The position numbers and the translations under genes are program-made. From Cladorrhinum sp. PSN259 (Eukaryota; Ascomycota; Sordariomycetes; Sordariales; Podosporaceae), in NCBI GenBank assembly GCA_033725935.1, contig MU867125.1:1-64000 (forward strand): a stretch of 64,000 nt of DNA. Direction: 5' to 3'. Of the stretch, positions 58,942-64,000 are shown one piece after another (the stretch's first letter is position 1; every line of letters starts with the position of its first letter). A model generated the notes under the pieces. The model was not told the DNA's origin and ran no database searches. It saw only the letters and a program-made list of their open reading frames with translations.

Positions 58942-60403
58942 ACCAATGGAAAAACGAAGATGGTTAGTCGTACTTTAGTTACGAGACACGCAGAAAAGAT
59001 TAGGACGGGAGTTGGAATTCGGTTGAGTCGAGAGTTATATACCTAGGCAAGAATAAAGTTCAGACGGCACGGCTGAGGTGAGATGATAATCATGGTTATC
59101 TAGAGAGATATGACTCAGGGAGTAGGTAACCACGGGTAGGATACGAGAGGAGGAGGAGCATCAGAAAGTGTGGTTTGGTGGTCCTTGAAACCTTGACACT
59201 TCTTTTTCTTCACAGTTAAGCCTCTCTACGTAGACGGTGTCATGCATGTCCTCACTTGCGCCTGCGCTACGGATCGGGAAAAGAGTGGAAGTAGGGCAGG
59301 ATCTGGTGAGGATGTGAGATATTTCACCCATCTGGTAAGGGCTATCGTTGTCGTTTTCTATAATTGTATATATACACATATACTCTTCTTATCTCACGTA
59401 TTTATGATATTCTTCCAGAGGGCATATATATCCTTATAAAGGAGGGAGGAACATGACAGACAGTATTTTAGACTGAGTATATAGACTAACTGCCCGTATT
59501 AGTTCTGCTGCATGAAACCCAGAAAACTCTCAATCCCAACCGCCCACCGCAGCGCAGTCAGGATTGTAGGTATGTAAGAAAATCAAGTCCTAGTTGGTTG
59601 CACACGAGTTGACAAGAATCCGGGAAATGCAGGCTTACCAACAGAACGGATTGCTTGGGAAAGAAAGACGGGAAAAGTACCCACCTACATCACCTACGTA
59701 CTGTACCACCCAACCCCATATGCCGAGAGTGCTAGAGTATACACGTGTAGTACCGGCCAGAAGGGGCAGAGAAAAAAGATATGGTGTGGGCCTCTCGGAA
59801 ACACCGAGAATGCAACAGCACGATGACGTTTTTAGCAGGTTTGTTCTGCGACTGCGGCAGGTCTGCCGAACTGCAGTCAGCTGGCACGGTGCGGGAGAAT
59901 AGAAGAAGAACATACAGATGCAGATAATTATTTTGAGGGTTGATCAACACAGTAAGTTGGTTCTTTTCGAATATCCTACAGCTCGGATAAAACGGGAGGA
60001 TTGGATGATGGAAGTAAAAGTCCCTAGTCAGCCTTGCGGGGTTCCGTCTCCTCCCCCGAAGTGCGCAAAACAAGGAAGGGTCAAACCTCCACCGATGATC
60101 GACATTCCGTGCTTCCGGGCCGGAGGCGGGTAGATGCGGGAATGGTGGAGGACGGGAGGGAAAACAAGACTCTACAAAAAAAAAAAACGCAGCTATCTAA
60201 AAACAGCACATGCATAACGAAACTCCACTCACTCCTCGTTGCCTAAATAAAGCAAAAACACTCTGAATTATCTATTTTGTTTCATTTCGTGCTATTGTAA
60301 GAAACTCCCCGTTTTCCAAAGGCTTCCCGGATCCCGGCCCCACATCCGACTTCATACCCGAACGGTCTCTCTCCCCGGGCCTCCGACCTTGTCTTCTGAC
60401 CAC

Positions 60404-60404
<1 letters not shown>

Positions 60405-60435
<31 letters not shown>
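60405..60435. repeat. (AC)n microsatellite in a probable 5' leader
   Basis: About 15 AC units ending 8 bp before the start codon at 60443, so very likely transcribed as part of the leader. Confidence 0.9.
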
Positions 60436-60436
<1 letters not shown>

Positions 60437-60442
60437 CCAAAA

Positions 60443-61051
60443 ATGTCCTCGTCACAGATTAGAACCTCCCGTGCCTTCGACATAATAACCACAGACCTCA
60501 TAGCCAAGAACCCCCGCAAGTACACCCGATACCTCCGTCCCCGCCAAATCTTTTTTTCTTCTTTCCCCCCTTCTGGGGAATTCGTCCGCCTGCACACCCC
60601 CTCCACAAACTTACTCTGCGCCTTTTATGCTTTGATGCTCTCGTACACTCATCAGCACCCGAACTTGAAACCCGTGCCTGCTCTCTCGCAACTGCAAGAT
60701 ATTTTCGAGCGGCAAAAGAAGGAGTTTAGGGAGTTAACGGGCATGGATAATGAGGGAGACTTGACGGGTGATCAGCTGGCGAGTGTTTTCGCCGAGTGGG
60801 TTAGGGTTTACTTTGAGGGCAGGAAGAGGGGACAGTTGGGGTATTTGAGTGTTGTTGAGGAGTGGGAGTATGGTGACGAAGAAAATGAAAACGGGAGGGA
60901 GGTGCCGGTTATGATGGATACCGGGGAGGTTAGTGTGGAAGAAGAGGAACGGGAGGATATCGTTAGGGTGTGGGTTTGGAACGACGGGGGCTGGGTTGGG
61001 GGTGGGATGGGGCATTGGGAAGGGGTTAAGAGGGTTGAGACTGAGAGTTGA
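60443..61051 (+). CDS. Hypothetical protein with possible OTU-like Cys/His motifs
   Basis: Single exon, 202 aa, start context ACCAAAAATG. I do not recognise a named family. It has an aromatic/basic N-terminal third (TRYLRPRQIFF), then STNLLCAFYALMLSYTHQHP, where Cys59 is followed by an aromatic and a helix-like run, as in OTU-type cysteine proteases (DGNCLFRAL pattern). The middle (LTGDQLASVFAEWVRVYF, GQLGYLSVVEEW) and the end (VWVWNDGGW...GHWEGVKR, His191) resemble the later OTU elements, where a His next to an aromatic completes the active site. This reading is inference from spacing and motif style only. There is no signal peptide or membrane segment. The acidic stretch near residues 150-175 is probably a loop. 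It is a real gene on the evidence of length, start context and protein-like composition. Confidence 0.65.
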   Translation: MSSSQIRTSRAFDIITTDLIAKNPRKYTRYLRPRQIFFSSFPPSGEFVRLHTPSTNLLCAFYALMLSYTHQHPNLKPVPALSQLQDIFERQKKEFRELTGMDNEGDLTGDQLASVFAEWVRVYFEGRKRGQLGYLSVVEEWEYGDEENENGREVPVMMDTGEVSVEEEEREDIVRVWVWNDGGWVGGGMGHWEGVKRVETES

Positions 61052-61988
61052 TACCAGCTTCCTCCTATTCCTGTGTTCCCTTCCAGGGGACGCTCAAGGT
61101 ATAATCAATTTATACTGAAACAACGGCAGACGGTTATGGCCAGTAAGCAGGGAGATAATCAAACGAGAGGAGGAGTAGTTCCTTGCTTTGTTTTTCTCTC
61201 TCCTCTTGAACTGAGAATCATAGTCATGAACCGACTGGGCGAGACAAGACAGCCTTGAGAGGGTAAAACAGTCTGATTGAAAATGAATGACTTGAGATTA
61301 GCTGACCATCATGTGTAGAATGGAGTTAAAATCTGGAACGAGATAACCGAGGCGGGAAGAACCTTCGGGGGTATTCGATCCCGATTTTGCGGTTACACGA
61401 TCGGATTGGCAGCAACAAACAAAAGACGCAGTCCCGAGCGATCGGTTCTTGTTACCGCTTGGCATCTGATTAATCCCCTCCTATAAGGGGATAAACTGCG
61501 ATGATATTCAATACCGAGCTCCTGCTGTCAAGGCTCGCATGTCTGAAGCTGTCTTTCCCGACCACGACCCAGATCCCAACTCTCGGATGTGCGCTTGATT
61601 GGATCATTCCGTGGTCGTGGGCATCGGTTACTCTCAACCAAGCCAACATTGCCTCAAGCCGTGAAACATGTTGAAGCAGAAAAGAAAAGACCAAAAAATA
61701 GTCTGTTTTCGGCAAGTCTGTCTGGCAGAGAAGAGAATGGATTTTGGTATAAAGATGTGAACTTTTACCTTTGAAGATTTTGCTTTCTTTCAGCATCGAC
61801 TCATCACAACACTCTCCTTTTACTTGGGCTTCTGGCAAGCTCATTACATTCCTTCCTTTGGCTTCTGGTAAGCCTCTATTTTCAAACACACTCATTTTCT
61901 CAGCTGGCTTCTGGTAAGCCGACATATCCAACTGGTTCACACTCACTTTCATCGGACAAGTTATTTCAGCCTAAACACCTTCAACAAT
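61052..61988. other. Upstream region of the KR-repeat protein gene
   Basis: 940 bp with the 3' flank of the hypothetical gene and the promoter/leader of the secreted repeat protein. A minus-strand frame (61470-61952, 160 codons) is created partly by the repeats there and is not supported. Three copies of a 14-bp motif precede the start codon and are listed separately. Confidence 0.55.
61827..61919 (+). promoter_or_regulatory. Three direct repeats of GGCTTCTGGYAAGC upstream of the repeat-protein gene
   Basis: Copies at 61827-61840 (with C at the variable base), 61860-61873 and 61906-61919 (both T), spaced 33 and 46 bp apart, the last ending 69 bp before the ATG. The flanks also share some pyrimidine-rich sequence with CTCATT. 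They could be factor-binding sites, leader RNA elements or remnants of a local tandem duplication. Function is unknown. Confidence 0.55.
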
Positions 61989-63257
61989 ATGAAGCACGCT
62001 ACCGCTCTCGTGGCCGCTCTCGCTCTTGGGAGCGCAACCAGCGCTGCAAGCATTCCTGACTGTAGAGATATGATGTCTCAGGCGGACGCTGGAGGAGAAC
62101 AAACTCCCGTGACTCAAGCAGGCTCTCTACCTACCCCCGTCGTTAGACGCTCGCCCCCTCGTCACAGGCCTAACAAACGTCAAGCATCAACTCCTCAGGC
62201 TTCAGCTGGACCTGCAATTCCATCTGCGAGCGCGCCCGGTGCTTCTTCAGCTTCAGCTGCAGCTCCTGCCTCAGCTGCAACCCCTGCCTCATCTGCCCCA
62301 GCAGCTGCGAGCTCAGCTCCCTGTCCGCATGGCGCTTCTTCAGCTCCAGCAGCTGCGGCTTCATCGGCTGCAGCTCCCGCCCCTGCTGATCCAGCTGCCC
62401 CGAATGAGCCTGGCGCCACTGTCGAAGTTCCCCGAGTTGTTGAGCCAGCACCTGCGGTGAAGCGCTCAGACCAAGATGCGAGCCTCTCGGACAGAATTCG
62501 CATCACGAGACCAGACGACCGTCGGCCTCCTGTTCCCCTTCCTCCCCGTCCCATCGGAGAATCGCGTCCAATTCGGGATCCTCTCCGGGAGCTTGACTCG
62601 TCTGCACCTGCGGTGAAGCGCTCGCCGCAAGATGCGAGCTTCTTCGACAGAATTCGCCTCCTACGACCAGACGGCCCTCGACCCGTTCTTCCCATCGGAG
62701 AACCGCGTCCACTTCCGGGTCCGCTCCGGGACCTTATCCCGTCTCCAATCTTTGGCGGCGAGACACCTGCTGAACCTGCACCTGCGGTGAAGCGCTCAGA
62801 CCAGGAAGCGGGCTTGTTTGACAAATTTCGCGATATACTAACAGACCTTCCTCGGCCTCCTCTTCCCGGTCCTACCGACGGAGAACCGCGTCCAGCCCCG
62901 CGTCCACTCCCGCGCCCTCTCCGGGGTGCTGACTCGTCTGAAGGCTCTGCCGGGGGGACACCTGCTGAACCTGCGCCTGCGGTGAAGCGCTCAGACCGAG
63001 ATCCAGCGGACATCTTTGACAGAATTCGTGACTTTCCCTCACTCTTGACTCGGCCTGTTAACAGTCCGCCTGTCGGAAGACGTGATGAGGATGTCAAGGA
63101 TCAGGGGGTTGTAATAAAGAGTGCGAAGAAGGGTGCGAAGAAGGGACCCGGAGCTCAGGAGAATTCGGCGGGGAGAAGCTTTGGAGGGAGCCACTACTTC
63201 ATGACTGCTGGTGTGGCCGTTGTTGTCGTGGCTGCTACTTTTGGGTATGCTCTTTAA
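61989..63257 (+). CDS. Secreted repeat protein with four dibasic KR sites (Kex2-processed-repeat-like precursor)
   Basis: Single exon, 422 aa. Residues 1-19 (MKHATALVAALALGSATSA) are a clear signal peptide. Residues about 70-140 are an Ala/Ser/Pro linker likely to be O-glycosylated. Then PAVKRS occurs four times, with Lys-Arg at 158-159, 210-211, 268-269 and 333-334, each followed by S(D/P)(Q/R)(D/E)...(F/S)D(R/K)(I/F)R and a Pro/Arg-rich tail. Another KR is at 63-64 (PNKRQAST). Such KR spacing in a secreted protein resembles fungal Kex2-processed repeat proteins that yield small secreted peptides, here about 50-65 aa each. The C-terminus (MTAGVAVVVVAATFGYAL after a Gly/Ser-rich stretch) looks like a GPI-anchor signal or single membrane segment. 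It could therefore be a wall-anchored protein instead. No homologue is recognised. It is a lineage-specific candidate. Confidence 0.8.
   Translation: MKHATALVAALALGSATSAASIPDCRDMMSQADAGGEQTPVTQAGSLPTPVVRRSPPRHRPNKRQASTPQASAGPAIPSASAPGASSASAAAPASAATPASSAPAAASSAPCPHGASSAPAAAASSAAAPAPADPAAPNEPGATVEVPRVVEPAPAVKRSDQDASLSDRIRITRPDDRRPPVPLPPRPIGESRPIRDPLRELDSSAPAVKRSPQDASFFDRIRLLRPDGPRPVLPIGEPRPLPGPLRDLIPSPIFGGETPAEPAPAVKRSDQEAGLFDKFRDILTDLPRPPLPGPTDGEPRPAPRPLPRPLRGADSSEGSAGGTPAEPAPAVKRSDRDPADIFDRIRDFPSLLTRPVNSPPVGRRDEDVKDQGVVIKSAKKGAKKGPGAQENSAGRSFGGSHYFMTAGVAVVVVAATFGYAL
62446..63038 (+). repeat. Four coding repeats around PAVKRS
   Basis: The stretch ACCTGCGGTGAAGCGCTC is identical at DNA level in all four repeat units (Lys-Arg codons starting at 62460, 62616, 62790 and 62985), whereas the DNA between them has diverged and varies in length (156, 174 and 195 bp between units). 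This suggests either recent duplication or conversion, or selection on the cleavage region. Confidence 0.85.
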
Positions 63258-64000
63258 AGTGTGTGGGGTTGGGTTTCGGTGATGATTAGGTGTAAGGGGG
63301 GGTTTGAGAGAGGTCATCAAAGATAACAAGGGGCTCTGGCTTGACGATACTTGCTTTTTTTTCTCTTCTTGATTGAGTTTACTTGGTTGAAATAGCGAAT
63401 CTAGATTTCAGTGAAATGTGAACTTGCTTTTGAAGACACCCATTTTTTATTGGAGCGAAGCTCTAATAAGATGACATGATTCGGAATTTTGCGTATAAAA
63501 TGGGGAATCTGGCAGTAGCTTCTTGCTCCCTTATACCGGGCGACGGCTGACAGAGTTCTCTGAGGAGCCATTGGTCGTCACAATCAATTAATTCCCTGTG
63601 TGTACCATGTGGTAGGATCTTGGCAGTGTAAGCTACTGTTGAGCCACGGTCAGGGCAGGAGCCAGGAAACGAGGCCAAGCCAGTGCCAGTGGCGGTTGTT
63701 GCCGGTACTAGGCTGGGAGTCATCAAGAATGTACGGATCTTCAAGCGAAGCGAGGTCTACGGGTTCTGGGAGCTTGCCCCCCCAGAAAATAAAATAAAAG
63801 GAAGGGATGGCAGAGCATTTGAGAGCCTACATGTAGGTACAGTACTGTACAGTATAATAGGTATGCAGCCTGCAAACCCATGCAGCGTCTTTTTACACAA
63901 TAAACAAACGAAGACAAAATAAAGGGACCACAATCCAGGCCACATATGAAAAACGTCGTGGGGAGATTTAATTCTTAGGTTGTTTGTTTGAATAGGGAGG
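63258..64000. other. 3' flank of the repeat-protein gene, no gene seen
   Basis: 740 bp to the window end with only short open frames. No RNA gene or repeat of note apart from short homopolymer runs. Confidence 0.5.

Larger units (their letters stand above)
57570..60442. other. 2.9-kb gap downstream of ras-1, no gene seen
   Basis: The ras-1 3' untranslated region and flank, then the promoter of the next gene. It contains T-rich stretches (58.08-58.30 kb), AT/TG dinucleotides, a T/A palindromic run and a CA run, listed separately. Short frames have no motifs. Confidence 0.5.

Noticed and set aside
61360..61400. tRNA-like B-box (TATTCGATCCC)
   Set aside because: It does not match GGTTCRANYCC well and no matching A-box or acceptor stem was found.
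61470..61952. 160-aa minus-strand frame with LPEAK/LPEAQ/YQKP repeats
   Set aside because: The repeats come from the triple DNA motif upstream of the KR-repeat gene; the protein has no other support.
62195..63097. 300-codon minus-strand frame opposite the KR-repeat gene
   Set aside because: Its Gly/Arg/Ala-rich repeats are the antisense of the repeat protein; it has no signal peptide or other support.

Overview
The window looks like nuclear DNA of a filamentous ascomycete, most likely a Sordariomycete and probably Sordariales. Protein genes are split by short introns (about 50-110 nt) with GT..AG ends and CTAAC-like branch points. Genes lie on both strands without operons, intergenic DNA is rich in microsatellites and homopolymer runs, and a lone 5S rRNA gene sits between protein genes, as is typical of Pezizomycotina. 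Deduced lengths of the housekeeping proteins (Hog1/OS-2 358 aa, Ras-1 213 aa, Fox2 894 aa) agree with what I remember for Neurospora-type fungi. Sixteen protein genes and one 5S rRNA gene can be supported; exon joins were worked out by hand.

Left part (0.5-34.5 kb): seven genes, all on the minus strand and widely spaced. They are an Avl9 secretory protein, the HOG-type MAP kinase, glycogen phosphorylase, a group III G-protein alpha subunit (GNA-3 type), the chromatin-remodelling actin-related protein Arp9, a Ysc84/SH3YL1 actin-binding protein and an F-box protein. The gaps between them (up to 5.2 kb) show no convincing gene.

Middle part (36.8-52.3 kb): a denser block on both strands. It holds an RNF216-like RBR ubiquitin ligase with a membrane hairpin (+), the peroxisomal multifunctional beta-oxidation enzyme Fox2 (-), a glycerate-kinase-like P-loop kinase (+), an Ecm11-domain protein (-), a GMF/Aim7 actin regulator (-), a molybdopterin-binding-domain protein with an 18-nt microexon (+) and the 5S rRNA gene (-), followed by a degenerate 42-bp tandem repeat.

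Right part (56.6-63.3 kb): ras-1 (+), a small uncharacterised protein with a possible Cys/His catalytic pair (+), and a secreted repeat protein (+) in which four copies of a PAVKRS motif with dibasic KR sites resemble Kex2-processed repeat precursors. This last gene is the best candidate for something undescribed.

Functionally the window groups signalling (Hog1, GNA-3, Ras-1) with a classic output enzyme (glycogen phosphorylase), actin and membrane traffic factors (Avl9, Ysc84, Aim7) and ubiquitin factors. I see no sign that these are co-regulated; they are probably neighbours by chance. No CRISPR array, intact transposon, tRNA or virus-like gene was found.
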